Shown here in pieces: positions 8,338 to 16,519 of a DNA stretch of 64,000 nt. Position numbers and translations under genes: made by a program. Source of the DNA: Palsa-504 sp963739135 (GTDB lineage Bacteria; Actinomycetota; Actinomycetes; Streptosporangiales; Streptosporangiaceae); the NCBI GenBank assembly GCA_963739135.1, contig CAVTZG010000007.1:248001-312000 (forward strand), given 5' to 3'. How positions within the stretch are numbered: position 1 is the first letter of the stretch; each line of letters begins with the position of its first letter. The notes under the pieces were generated by a model. It ran no database searches. It was not told the origin of the DNA and saw only the letters and a list, made by a program, of their open reading frames with translations.

Positions 8338-8682
8338 ATGGTGAGCAAGAAGGTATCCGGGCCGCGGATGACAATCCCGGTGCAGCTGGTGCTGCGCGCA
8401 CTGCTAGCGGAGCCGGGACAGGAGATGTACGGGCTGCAGATCTGCGCCGCCGCCGGCCTGCCAAGCGGGACCATCCATCCCATCTTGGCGAGGTTCGAAG
8501 GGCTGGGGTGGATGGAATCCCGCTGGGAAGACGCCGTCCCGCAGGACGAGGGCAGGCCCCGGCGCCGGTACTACAAGCTAACTGAGGACGGCGCCGAGCG
8601 GGCCCGCATCGCCCTAGCCCAGGCCAGCACATCCCTCGCCACCCTCGGCCTGCGGCCTCGCCCCGCCACCGGACTGACATGA
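8338..8682 (+). CDS. PadR-family transcriptional regulator
   Basis: The 114-aa protein has the PadR winged helix: T-I-P-V-Q-L-V-L-R-A-L-L, M-Y-G-L-Q-I-C, recognition helix S-G-T-I-H-P-I-L-A-R-F-E and the wing G-R-P-R-R-R-Y-Y-K-L-T-E-D-G. The ATG at 8338 follows immediately after a perfect 29-bp palindrome. Its stop codon overlaps the next ATG (ATGA at 8679), so the downstream gene is translationally coupled. In actinomycetes such PadR genes often precede repeat-rich and small membrane proteins, as here. The likely role is a repressor of its own operon, with an unknown inducer. Confidence 0.9.
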   Translation: MVSKKVSGPRMTIPVQLVLRALLAEPGQEMYGLQICAAAGLPSGTIHPILARFEGLGWMESRWEDAVPQDEGRPRRRYYKLTEDGAERARIALAQASTSLATLGLRPRPATGLT

Positions 8683-9282
8683 AAACCGGCCAGCAGCGCG
8701 ACCTCGGTCACGCTATCGGCTTCGCCCGCGAACTCGCCCGCCAACTCGACCGCGAACTCATCAACAACCGCGATCTCGTCCTCGCGCTCGTCCGCGACCT
8801 TGCCCGCGACCTCGACGTTGCCCTCGGCCTCGTCCGCATCCGCGACCTCGACCGCGCCCTCGTCCGCGACCTTGCCCGCGTCCGCAGCCGCGTCGGCGAC
8901 CTCGACCGCGCCCTCGACCGCGCCCTCGACCGCCGACTGAGCCGCGACTCCGTCGTCGTCGTCCGCGTCCGCGACCTCGTCCGCGACCTCGTCCGCGACC
9001 TCGACCATGCCAGCATTCGGGCCGACCGTGGACAGCGCGCGGCGGGGCGGGTCGTGCCTCTGGCGGAGCGGCTGCTGGCGGCTGCTGGCGGCTGCTGCTC
9101 GGCTGCTTCCTGCGGGTGACCGTGCCCGGTATGCCGAGGAGTTCCGGTCCGAGCTGACCGAGATCGCGCGCGTCGGGGCCGGGCGCCGTCGGCAGCTGGC
9201 CTACGCGGCCCGGGTGGTGATGTCGGCCAGGCGGCTGCGCGCGGACCTGAGGGTCCCGCGGCGGCGCGGGGCGGCGCCGTGA
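8679..9282 (+). pseudogene. Arg-Asp-Leu repeat protein, frameshifted by a 10-bp tandem duplication
   Basis: Residues 1-120 are a degenerate helical repeat rich in R-D-L, D-R-A-L and A-R-D-L units. The frame then meets two tandem copies of GCTGCTGGCG (9071-9080 and 9081-9090). Deleting one copy gives an uninterrupted 197-codon gene continuing L-L-A-A-A-A-R-L-L-P-A-G-D-R-A-R-Y-A-E-E-F-R-S-E-L-T-E-I-A, a conserved actinobacterial C-terminal segment, to the TGA at 9282. As it stands the first frame stops at 9119. It overlaps padR by 4 nt. Function unknown; the amphipathic repeat suggests a coiled or scaffold-like protein. Confidence 0.75.
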
Positions 9283-9673
9283 TGAAGGCGGCGGGGAGTA
9301 TGCTCAGGCGCGCCGGCGTGGCGGCGGCTGGGGCGCTTCCGGCGGCCGCGCTGGCCGGGCTCGGCCTACCCGCGCTGGGTGCCTTGGTGTTCCTCGCTAT
9401 TGCGTGCTGGCGGTGATCTGCTGGGTGGTAGCGAGCGGGGAGCGGACGGACCGGGTCAGCCAGATGATGCTCGCTCGCCGCGGCCAGGCTGGCGGCCCGA
9501 CGCCGGAAGTCGCCGTGCCGCCTGTGCCCGCTTCCGGGCCGGCGCGGTGCCGGATGCGCAGGGCGGGCGCCCAGGCCGCCCCGCCCCGGACCCGCACGGA
9601 TTCCTCCGCCGGACCGGGCACGGCGGTCGGGGTGTCCGTTAGGGGAACCCCAAACGGACGCCCGCTCCCGTGA
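9282..9673 (+). pseudogene. Small membrane protein of the padR operon, frameshifted
   Basis: An ATG at 9282 overlaps the previous stop and encodes M-K-A-A-G-S-M-L-R-R followed by two hydrophobic stretches, stopping at about 9415. A one-base change near 9402 would continue V-L-A-V-I-C-W-V-V-A-S-G-E-R-T-D-R-V-S-Q-M-M-L-A-R-R-G, clearly the natural end of the second membrane segment and a cytoplasmic tail. The rest of that frame to 9673 is proline-rich and probably not native. Third gene of the padR operon and, like the second, broken. Confidence 0.6.
9634..9659. repeat. 26-bp imperfect palindrome
   Basis: GTCCGTT (9634-9640) and AACGGAC (9653-9659) flank GGGG-AA-CCCC. It lies between the padR operon and the resolvase gene, where a Tn3-type terminal repeat, res site or terminator could be expected. 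It has no thymine run, and I cannot assign it. Confidence 0.45.
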
Positions 9674-9765
9674 CGAACAACCCATCACAGCCAGGACCTG
9701 GGCCATCTCACATAGGTGGTACGAAAAATTCTCAGTGACGGGTGGCTATCCGTTACACTCCGATC

Positions 9766-10368
9766 GTGTCCGGGACCTTGATCGGCTACGCCCGCTGCTC
9801 CACCGACACCCAGGATCTCACCGCCCAGCGTGACCGACTGCGTGAGCTCGGCGTCGCCGGTGACCGGATCTACCTCGACCACGGGCTCACAGGCACCATC
9901 CGGAAGCGTCCCGGCCTCGACCAAGCGCTGGCCGCCGTCCGCAAAGGCGACACCCTCGTCGTGCCGAAACTCGACCGCCTGGCCAGGTCAGTGCCCGACG
10001 CCCGCGGCATCGGTGACGACCTCGCCGCCCGCGGCATCAGACTCTCCCTCGGCGGGCAGGTCTACGACCCGGCCGATCCGATGGGCAAGATGTTCTTCAA
10101 CATCCTCGCCACCTTCGCGGAGTTTGAGGTCGACCTGCTGCGGATGCGCACCCGAGAGGGCATGGCCGTCGCGCGGGCCAAGGGCAGACTCCGAGGCCGC
10201 CAGCCCAAGCTCTCGGCCAAGCAGCAGGCCGAACTGCGGCGTATGCACGCCTCCGGCGACTACTCCATTGCCGATCTGGCCGAACTGTTCACCGTGTCCC
10301 GGCCCACCGTGTACCGGACCCTCCAGCGCAGCCCCGCCAGCCGGCACGATGACGTGCTTGTCGAGTGA
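9766..10368 (+). CDS. tnpR: Serine recombinase (Tn3-type resolvase)
   Basis: The protein begins G-Y-A-R-C-S-T-D-T-Q-D (catalytic Ser in the C-S-T position), carries the resolvase motifs L-D-H-G-L-T-G-T, D-T-L-V-V-P-K-L-D-R-L-A-R-S and F-A-E-F-E-V-D-L-L-R-M-R-T-R-E-G, and ends in an HTH of the Hin/resolvase type (Y-S-I-A-D-L-A-E-L-F-T-V-S-R-P-T-V-Y-R). The GTG at 9766 gives 200 residues; a GTG at 9742 would add eight. It would resolve cointegrates of the Tn3 transposon whose tnpA tail survives at 7881. The catalytic and DNA-binding domains look intact. Confidence 0.9.
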   Translation: MSGTLIGYARCSTDTQDLTAQRDRLRELGVAGDRIYLDHGLTGTIRKRPGLDQALAAVRKGDTLVVPKLDRLARSVPDARGIGDDLAARGIRLSLGGQVYDPADPMGKMFFNILATFAEFEVDLLRMRTREGMAVARAKGRLRGRQPKLSAKQQAELRRMHASGDYSIADLAELFTVSRPTVYRTLQRSPASRHDDVLVE

Positions 10369-10369
10369 T

Positions 10370-10899
10370 GATCCCGGCAGATTTCGCCCTCATATCCGTT
10401 GGGTTTTCGGCGCCTGGACCCGGTATCCCTACATCGCAGAGACTGATGTGCACATTGGGAGACAACCACAATCTCGACGAGATTACGAGGACGCTTCGCT
10501 CCCTTGGGGATGTGCGCCGATCGCGGACAGGCTCCGGTCTTCTCACCGGCTGCGCCGACCCGAGTTTCCCGGTTTTGCGCAACCGCTGGTAATGCATCTC
10601 GCAGTAAGTCCGCTTGACCGGCGGCCGGGTGCAGCCCTCGCTTCGCATAGCTCCGGCTTCGGGGCTGCTCGCTGGAGATTCCCTGCCGGGCCGGGATCGT
10701 TCTGGTACCTGACGCGCCAGCGATGCATCTGGCAGTAACCACCAGACCATGCCTGCCTGTCGCAGCCGTCCACTGCGCATGTGCCCTGCTGTTGCCAGGG
10801 CCGGGCTTCAAGCTGGCCTGTGCGCTTCCACCTGGCGTAGTGGCGACGGCACCAGCCGCGCGCCACTACAGGCCGGTCGCATTCTCCTACGGTGCACAC
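10370..10899 (-). pseudogene. Protein with repeated Cys/His zinc motifs, frameshifted
   Basis: Three motif copies follow the pattern C-x(3-4)-C-x(8)-C-x2-H-Y/R: M-C-T-V-G-E-C-D-R-P with G-W-C-R-R-H-Y-A-R-W, then C-A-V-D-G-C with Y-C-Q-M-H-R-W, and, in another frame, G-C-T-R-P-P with Y-C-E-M-H-Y-Q-R-L. The first two are in the frame starting at 10899; the third needs a shift near 10650. Such treble-clef-like repeats occur in phage and mobile-element proteins of actinobacteria. The frame after the third motif is not protein-like. Confidence 0.5.
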
Positions 10900-11320
10900 C
10901 AGAGTCTCTTGCCATACTCCAGAGTGTCACGTTTTGGCGGCTAGAGGCTCTATGGTCTTTCCACGGATCGGTCCATGTTGGCACCTTCGATCCTGGAAAG
11001 CCGTGCCCTGCCCGTCTGTCAAACCAGGCACCAAGCCCACAGCCGACACTACGGCACGAACAACGACCACAAGCGTCCTCGTAGGCGCCGCATCGCCACA
11101 GTCTTTATCACCCTGATAGCTGTGGCGTGGTTGAAAGCGGCCGCAGCCATCATGGCGCGCCTCTACCAGCGTCGCTTTCGGAAAATCTGCACCTATCCAC
11201 GTCACCGCAATTCCGTGCGAGAGCACATAGCGGGGCTGCGCCCCATCCCAAAAGTCATGCATGTGCGTGGCCGGGGCCTGCCTTTGACGGTGCGCTGGTT
11301 CTGGCCTGGGTTTTCGCAAA
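10900..11320. other. Non-coding stretch upstream of the structured leader
   Basis: No reading frame here looks like protein and I see no tRNA, repeat or IS end. It leads into the structured RNA leader at 11321, so a promoter for the 540-aa protein gene is expected in this stretch, but no clear -35/-10 pair stands out. Confidence 0.4.
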
Positions 11321-11419
11321 GGGCTCCGGTCCGCTGGCCAACGGTGACATCATGTGCCCGTTCATGTACCGCTTGTGCGGTTAGGTGGCCCTTGCGGGCC
11401 TTGCCGCAGACCGGAGCCC
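11321..11419 (+). ncRNA. Candidate structured RNA leader with four stems, sequestering the SD
   Basis: An 11-bp perfect closing stem pairs GGGCTCCGGTC (11321-11331) with GACCGGAGCCC (11409-11419). Inside are three hairpins in a row: AACGG/CCGTT (11340-11344 with 11358-11362), ACCGC-TTGT-GCGGT (11368-11381) and GGCCC-TTGC-GGGCC (11387-11400), giving a four-way junction. The Shine-Dalgarno GGAG (11413-11416) lies in the 3' strand of the closing stem, six bases before the ATG at 11423. Folding would block initiation, so opening the stem by ligand, protein or product could switch translation on. Confidence 0.65.
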
Positions 11420-11422
11420 GTC

Positions 11423-13045
11423 ATGACGCTACCGCGCACCACAGCTGATGTCCTGTCTGGCCACGTGGTATTCGAGATCGAGTCGGTTGACCGGATGTAC
11501 CTCAACGTCTATCAGCCGAAGCTGCAGTACGGCGGCGGGGTCTCGGCGTTCTTCGTCGGTCACCGCGGGTACAAGTACGCCTCGTCGGTGCTGATGGCGC
11601 CGATCACCGAGACGTTCGTGGCGAACATCCATCACTTCATCGCGGCCCGGGGCCTGGACCTGGTGTCCTTCGGCAAGGGCGAGGATAAGGACGCGATCGC
11701 GCACCGGTACCTGGCTGATTTCCCCGGCAGGGAGGGGGTGCTGTTCGTCGGCCGCGCCCAGGAGAAGGCCTGGGTGTTCCGCACCCAGAAGCGCCGCAAC
11801 CCGGCCACCGGGGCGGAGTACCTGTGGCTGACCCGGGCCACGCTGCAGGTCAACTACTTCTACTTCTACTGCGTCGATGAGGATTTCGGCCCGTTCTTCA
11901 TCAAGTTCTGCAGCTACTTCCCCTACACCGCCAAGCTGTGCCTGAACGCCAACCACTGGGCGCAGCGGCAGGCGGAGAAGGCCGGGATCGGCTTCACCCC
12001 GATGGACAACGCCTTCGCCGCGGTCGATGACGTGCCGGCGCTGCAGGCGATCTGCGATTCTTTCGGCGAGGAGCACATCCGGGCGCTGCTGGCCAAGTGG
12101 CTGCGGATCCTGCCGTACCCGTTCACCGAGGACGACACCGCCGCCGGGTACCGCTACGACGCCTCCATCGTGCAGGCGGAGTTCAGCCTCACCCAGATGC
12201 TCGACCGGCCGGTCACCGGGCGGATCTTCCTGGAGCAGATGATCCGCGACAACCTGGACATCGGCCGCCCGGACAAGATCAGCCTGATCTTCGGCCGCCG
12301 CATCCACAACGGCCGCAAGCGGCCCACCCCCAGCGAGTTCCGCACCCGCATCGTGACCGACAGCGTCACCCCAGCGGTCCGGGTCGAATACAAGAAAACC
12401 AAGGTCAAGCAGTACCACAAGGAAGGGAGAGCGCTGCGCACCGAAACTGTCATCAACGATCCCGGCGACTTCGGCATCGGCAAAGGGCTAGCGAACCTGC
12501 CCGCACTGCGGCAGGTCGGCTTCACCGCCAACCGGCGCCTGCTGAGCGTCCAGAAAATCAGCCACGACCCCGCCGCCGGCGCCGCCGCGATCACCGCCAT
12601 CACCGCTCCTGTCATCACCCCGGCCGGGACGCGCATCCCCGGCCTGCGCTTCACCGACGAACGCGCCCAGGCCCTGCTCTCGGCCCTGTGCGCCTTCAGG
12701 CTGCTGCCCAACGGATTCACCAACCGCGAACTCCGCACCCACCTCGCGCCGCTGCTCGGCAGGCGCTATGAGGACATGACCAGCGGGCAGATCACCTACG
12801 ACCTCAGACGACTGCGCGTCCACGGCCTCATCGAACGCATCCCCCGCACCCACCGGTACCAGGTCACCAGCAGCGGGCTCCGCCACGCCCTCTTCCTCAC
12901 CCGGCTGCACGCACGGTTCCTCCGCCGCGGACTCGCCGAGCTCACAGGACAGCCCCCGCCCGTCCCGGCACCCCTGCGCGCCGCCGACCGTGCCTACCGC
13001 GACGCGATCAATGACCTCGCCCGCCAGGCAGGACTAGCCGCATAA
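11423..13045 (+). CDS. Conserved protein of unknown function with C-terminal winged helix
   Basis: The ATG at 11423 has a GGAG at ideal spacing and gives 540 residues. The N-terminal two thirds are strongly patterned and look like a family core: Y-L-N-V-Y-Q-P-K-L-Q-Y-G-G-G, E-G-V-L-F-V-G-R-A-Q-E-K, N-Y-F-Y-F-Y-C-V-D-E-D-F-G-P-F-F-I-K, K-L-C-L-N-A-N-H-W-A-Q-R-Q, K-K-T-K-V-K-Q-Y-H-K-E-G-R-A-L-R-T-E. Residues of about 415-510 form a winged-helix-like segment (M-T-S-G-Q-I-T-Y-D-L-R-R-L-R-V-H-G-L-I-E-R-I-P-R-T-H-R-Y). I recall similar proteins scattered through bacteria without a known function. The winged helix and basic charge suggest nucleic-acid binding. The gene is flanked by a structured leader and a terminator, an autonomous single-gene unit. 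Confidence 0.8.
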   Translation: MTLPRTTADVLSGHVVFEIESVDRMYLNVYQPKLQYGGGVSAFFVGHRGYKYASSVLMAPITETFVANIHHFIAARGLDLVSFGKGEDKDAIAHRYLADFPGREGVLFVGRAQEKAWVFRTQKRRNPATGAEYLWLTRATLQVNYFYFYCVDEDFGPFFIKFCSYFPYTAKLCLNANHWAQRQAEKAGIGFTPMDNAFAAVDDVPALQAICDSFGEEHIRALLAKWLRILPYPFTEDDTAAGYRYDASIVQAEFSLTQMLDRPVTGRIFLEQMIRDNLDIGRPDKISLIFGRRIHNGRKRPTPSEFRTRIVTDSVTPAVRVEYKKTKVKQYHKEGRALRTETVINDPGDFGIGKGLANLPALRQVGFTANRRLLSVQKISHDPAAGAAAITAITAPVITPAGTRIPGLRFTDERAQALLSALCAFRLLPNGFTNRELRTHLAPLLGRRYEDMTSGQITYDLRRLRVHGLIERIPRTHRYQVTSSGLRHALFLTRLHARFLRRGLAELTGQPPPVPAPLRAADRAYRDAINDLARQAGLAA

Positions 13046-13097
13046 ACCGCCATCATCCAAGGTCAGGGTGCACATACACCAAATTTGACTCGATCAT

Positions 13098-13113
13098 GGC
13101 GGCTTCGGCCGCC
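13098..13113 (+). terminator. Hairpin terminator after the 540-aa protein gene
   Basis: GGCGGC-TTCG-GCCGCC is a 6-bp GC stem closed by a stable TTCG tetraloop, 53 bp after the stop codon. No strong T-run follows, as is common for actinobacterial terminators. An outer 11-bp arm pair with one mismatch (13047-13057 with 13092-13102) could form an alternative longer hairpin. Confidence 0.6.
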
Positions 13114-13146
13114 CAAAGCCCTTAGTACTACTTTAAGCTTTTGGGC

Positions 13147-14859
13147 ATGATGGGACTGGAGCAAGTGGCGGCGGGTTCCCGGCCGCGCGCCGCGTCCCGG
13201 CCGCGCGCCGCGCTGCGGCGGGCCCGGCGGGCAGCCTGGCCCGCCGGAGCAGCGGTCACGGCGGTGGTGCTGTTCCTATGCGCGCTGCGCGAGGCGCGGA
13301 CGCTGCCCGTGGGTTCGGACGGCGCATCGGACGCGCTGCAGGCGTGGGCGATGCTGCACGGCAACGTGCTGCTGAGCGGCTGGCACTTGGGAGACGTGTC
13401 TTTTTACACCACGGAATTGCCTGAGTACATGCTGGTGGAGTCGGTTCGCGGCCTGCGGCCGGACGTGGTGCATGTGTGCGCCGCGCTCACGTACACGCTG
13501 CTGGTGTTGCTGGCTGCCTTCGTCGCCAAGGGCCGCGCGACCGGTCGCGCCGGCGTCGCGCGCGCGGCGATAGCCGTGGGGATCATGCTGGCCCCGTCGC
13601 TGTCCGAGGCCGGGTCCACCTTCGGGTCCGCCGCCGGAAATCTGCTCAGCGTCCCGAATCATACCGGGAGCGCGGTGCCGGTGCTGGCCGTGCTGGCGCT
13701 GCTCGACTGGGGCGGACGGCGCTGGTATGTCCCGCTGCTCACCGGGCTGGCGCTGGCCTGGGCGGTGGTCGGCGACCCGCTGGTGCTGGTCATCGGTGTG
13801 GTCCCGGTGCTGGTGGTGTGCCTGGCGCGGGCCGGTAACAGGCTCGTGCGGCTGCGCGAGCCCCTGCGGGATGTGTGGTACGAGCTGTCGCTCGCCGCGG
13901 CGGCGGTGGCTGCGGCGGGCGCCGCATCCGCGGCCGTTCATGTCATCAGGGCGTCCGGCGGGTACGTGCTCGCCGGGGGCGTGCACCAGTTTGTCCCGTC
14001 GGCTGCGCTGATGCTGGCCAACGTGGCGGAGACGGGCCAGGAAATCCTGCGTCTGTTCAGCGCCGACTTCTTCGGCGAGCGGTTCGGCCCGGGGCTGGTC
14101 GTCACTGCCATTCACCTCGTCGCGGCAGCCCTCGTCGCTGTAGCGCTCTGGCTGGCCGTCCGGCGGCTCTTCTGGTCGGCCGATCTGGCCGTCGCGATAC
14201 TCGCGACGGCGATCATCGCGAACGTGCTGGCCTATCTCGTCCTCTTCCAGGCGTCTTTCATTTACAGCCACGAAGTGGCCCCGGTTTTCTCGCTGGGCGC
14301 CGCGCTGGCCGGCCGTGTGCTCGCGGGGCCGCTGCTGCAGAACCGGCTTGAGCCGCTGCTGGCCCTCTGGCTGGCCTGCTGCGCGTGGACGCTGGCGCCA
14401 CCCATCCTGCTCGCAAAGCCGGCGCCCGCCCAAGCGAGCCTGGCCGCGTGGCTGGAGGCCCACCACCTGCACGACGGCATCGCCGGCTACACGCTTGCCA
14501 ACAGGACGATGCTCGACACCGGCGACCGGGTGACGATGCGGGCTGTCATGGATCTCCAGTGTTCCGGGCTGACACCATTGGCGTGGGAAACCGACGCGGC
14601 CCTGCTGAACAGCCGGGCCTACGACGTGAACTTCCTCCTGACAAATAGTAGATCCATTACCGAGGGGGAAGCGATCAGCGAGTTCGGCAAGCCCGCCCGG
14701 GTCTACCACGTCCAGGCATACACGATCCTGGTGTGGCGCAAGAATCTCCTGCCGCAGCTGAACCGGAAGGGTTTGCCGCCCCTTGCGCGGGCCCTTGATG
14801 GGGGCTGGGCGGAACTCATCGACGTCTCGGACCCTCGCTGCCGGATCATACGGGCGTGA
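13147..14859 (+). CDS. Polytopic membrane protein, possible GT-C type glycosyltransferase
   Basis: About 570 residues: a basic N-terminus (repeated R-P-R-A-A), a first membrane segment near residue 38, a periplasmic stretch with G-S-D-G-A-S-D-A-L-Q-A-W, then about ten membrane segments, and a soluble C-terminal domain (from L-E-A-H-H-L-H-D-G-I-A-G-Y-T-L-A-N) of about 130 residues. The layout resembles actinobacterial GT-C enzymes that use polyprenyl-phosphate sugars, but I see no unambiguous catalytic motif. A TTG at 13141 or ATGs at 13147/13150 could start it; no clear ribosome site precedes any. Function is inferred from topology only. Confidence 0.65.
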   Translation: MMGLEQVAAGSRPRAASRPRAALRRARRAAWPAGAAVTAVVLFLCALREARTLPVGSDGASDALQAWAMLHGNVLLSGWHLGDVSFYTTELPEYMLVESVRGLRPDVVHVCAALTYTLLVLLAAFVAKGRATGRAGVARAAIAVGIMLAPSLSEAGSTFGSAAGNLLSVPNHTGSAVPVLAVLALLDWGGRRWYVPLLTGLALAWAVVGDPLVLVIGVVPVLVVCLARAGNRLVRLREPLRDVWYELSLAAAAVAAAGAASAAVHVIRASGGYVLAGGVHQFVPSAALMLANVAETGQEILRLFSADFFGERFGPGLVVTAIHLVAAALVAVALWLAVRRLFWSADLAVAILATAIIANVLAYLVLFQASFIYSHEVAPVFSLGAALAGRVLAGPLLQNRLEPLLALWLACCAWTLAPPILLAKPAPAQASLAAWLEAHHLHDGIAGYTLANRTMLDTGDRVTMRAVMDLQCSGLTPLAWETDAALLNSRAYDVNFLLTNSRSITEGEAISEFGKPARVYHVQAYTILVWRKNLLPQLNRKGLPPLARALDGGWAELIDVSDPRCRIIRA

Positions 14860-15044
14860 TAGAGCGTCACTCGTGTTTCCGAGTTTCTCGGGATGAGATC
14901 TTGTGCTTGATCTCCGTGAGGGAGGTCAGGGTGGTTGAGGCAGGTGCGCCTGGGGTGGCGCGGGTGTCTGGTTTGCGCGTGATTGCCTGACGGGGCAGCA
15001 TCAGCGGTGTCTTCCACCGCCGCGATGACACGGAGTGCCCGCTG

Positions 15045-15366
15045 ATGCTGCCGTCTTCGATGCTACCGATGCCCGCGACCTGGGGTGATCTGCTGGGTGA
15101 GCTGGCGCCTGTGTTCCGGCGCCGTTCCACGCACCGGCTGTTCGTGCTGCTGGCGTGCGGGATGGTGCTGGCCGGGCGGCGCACGGTGGTGGCGATGGCG
15201 GCGGCGGCCGGGATCGCGGATCAGTTCCGGCGGGCGTGCTGGTTCTTCTCCGGCGCGGCCTGGGACATCGGTGACCTCGGCCTGGCGGTCGCCCGGCTGA
15301 TCGTGACCTGCCTGGTGCCCGCGGGGCAGCCGGTCACGGTGGCCGTGGACGGCACCTTCTTCCGGT
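15045..15366 (+). pseudogene. IS701-like DDE transposase, N-terminal fragment
   Basis: Begins M-L-P-S-S-M-L-P-M-P-A-T-W-G-D-L-L-G-E-L-A-P-V-F-R-R-R-S-T-H and runs to V-A-V-D-G-T-F-F-R, which contains the expected first catalytic Asp. The family pattern stops abruptly at 15366, where the next bases are the reverse complement of an unrelated gene end. At least 60% of the transposase is missing, so this is a deletion junction. Confidence 0.75.
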
Positions 15367-15367
15367 T

Positions 15368-15573
15368 GATGAACAGTCGCCGCACCCGGCGCAGCGCCGC
15401 CTCGCTGTCCGCCGTGCCGCCATCACCGCTGGGGTGCCTCCTCCCGGGTCCTTGATGACGAGGCAGAGGGTGCCCTTCAGGATGGGGTGGTTCTTGCGGT
15501 CGCGGGAGCAGACCCGGCGCCTCTGCGCTATCTCGACCGTGCAGGCCCCGAGGACCCTGCGGACCTTCGGCAT
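15368..15573 (-). pseudogene. Small conserved gene fragment fused to the IS junction
   Basis: The minus-strand start reads M-P-K-V-R-R-V-L-G-A-C-T-V-E-I-A-Q-R-R-R-V-C-S-R-D-R-K-N-H-P-I, then K-G-T-L-C-L-V-I-K-D-P-G, a pattern like small actinobacterial Cys-containing proteins. After about 15425 another frame (D-S-E-A-A-L-R-R-V-R-R-L-F-I-N-R-K) looks more natural, so there is a frameshift before the gene ends at the IS701-like junction. I cannot name the family. Confidence 0.45.
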
Positions 15574-15879
15574 CAGCGGCTCCTTCCGAGTGCCTCGCCG
15601 ATCCGGCAGGGCCCCTGACGTGACTTTTCGTTCCGCTGCTACATCAGCCCCAACACGGTCTTGCTCGCCGGACGGCTCCGGCGGACACGCCCGGCGGGCC
15701 AGGGCTCAACGTCCCTGCCCCGGTTCTCTGGGGCGAGGCTGATCCTGGTCCGAAAGCGGGATGTTCGGAGGGGCAGGCAGCAGCTGCCAGGCGAGGGGCG
15801 TCGCTGGCTCTTGGGGGCGGGTCGGGCCGGGGTTACCCGGCTTTGGCGACTGGCATGGTATCGGGGGTCGGATACGGAA
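15574..15879. other. Junction DNA without a recognisable gene
   Basis: This stretch lies between a gene fragment and a truncated ligase gene. No frame resembles protein and I see no terminal repeats; it is probably debris of earlier rearrangements. Confidence 0.35.
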
Positions 15880-16519
15880 CTACTGCGCGCCTGCCGCTGC
15901 CGGGACCCGGGCACCGGGCCGGCGCCAGCGGCCAGGCTCGTAGCCGGACAGCGTGGCGCGGGCGAGTGCGGTGATGAACGCGGGCGTGGATACACCGCGG
16001 GTGAACAGGGCCCGCTGGCGGTCGGCTCCGGTCCCCCGGTCATCGAGCCGGCGCAGCAGCCTGGTGATCGTCTCGGTGTCGCCGTGGTCCCGCAGCGCGG
16101 GGTAGACATGCTCGAGCAGGCGGGCGCGGAGCGCCGCCGCATCGACGGCCTGCCCGGTGACCGGGTCGGCTCCTGCCCCGGCCAGCCCGTGCCGGGCCGC
16201 GGCGGCCAGCGCCGCGGCGACCTGCCGGGCCGGGGCGGCTGGCACCGGTGTCCCGCGGCGGGCCTCGGCCAGGGCGGTGGCGACCAGGGCGCGGGTCAGC
16301 CCCGCCAGCAGCACCGCGGTGCCGGTGTCGAGGCAGACGTCGGCGACCCGGACCTCGACGGTGGGGTAGCGCGGGGACAGCCGGGCCAGGAAGTAGACGC
16401 TGCGCTCGTCCAGCGCCGCGCCGCGTCCGATGGGGCGGCGGACGGCCGTGTCGTAGGCGGCGGCGTCCGGCCACGCCGCGGGCGGCACCGCGGTCGGCCA
16501 GCGTGACCAGGCCAGGTAC
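15880..16519 (-). pseudogene. YbdK-type carboxylate-amine ligase, C-terminal fragment
   Basis: The fragment is very similar to the C-terminal half of the intact gene at 24485-25693: P-P-A-A-W-P-D-A-A-A-Y-D, L-S-P-R-Y-P-T-V-E-V-R-V-A-D and G-T-G-A-D-R-Q-R-A-L-F-T. Homology stops exactly at 16519, one base before the end of the next IS, so the N-terminal ~200 residues are lost at the IS boundary. The C-terminus extends past the intact homologue's end. It is a partial duplicate, not a functional enzyme. Confidence 0.85.

Noticed and set aside
8780..9000. Periodic CGCGACCTCG-type repeats resembling a tandem array or CRISPR
   Set aside because: The period follows codons of the Arg-Asp-Leu repeat protein and has no spacer structure. 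No CRISPR array was seen in the window.
13276..14709. 477-codon leftward frame over the membrane protein gene
   Set aside because: Antisense shadow; the rightward frame has a consistent membrane topology and the leftward one is Gln/Arg/His-rich.
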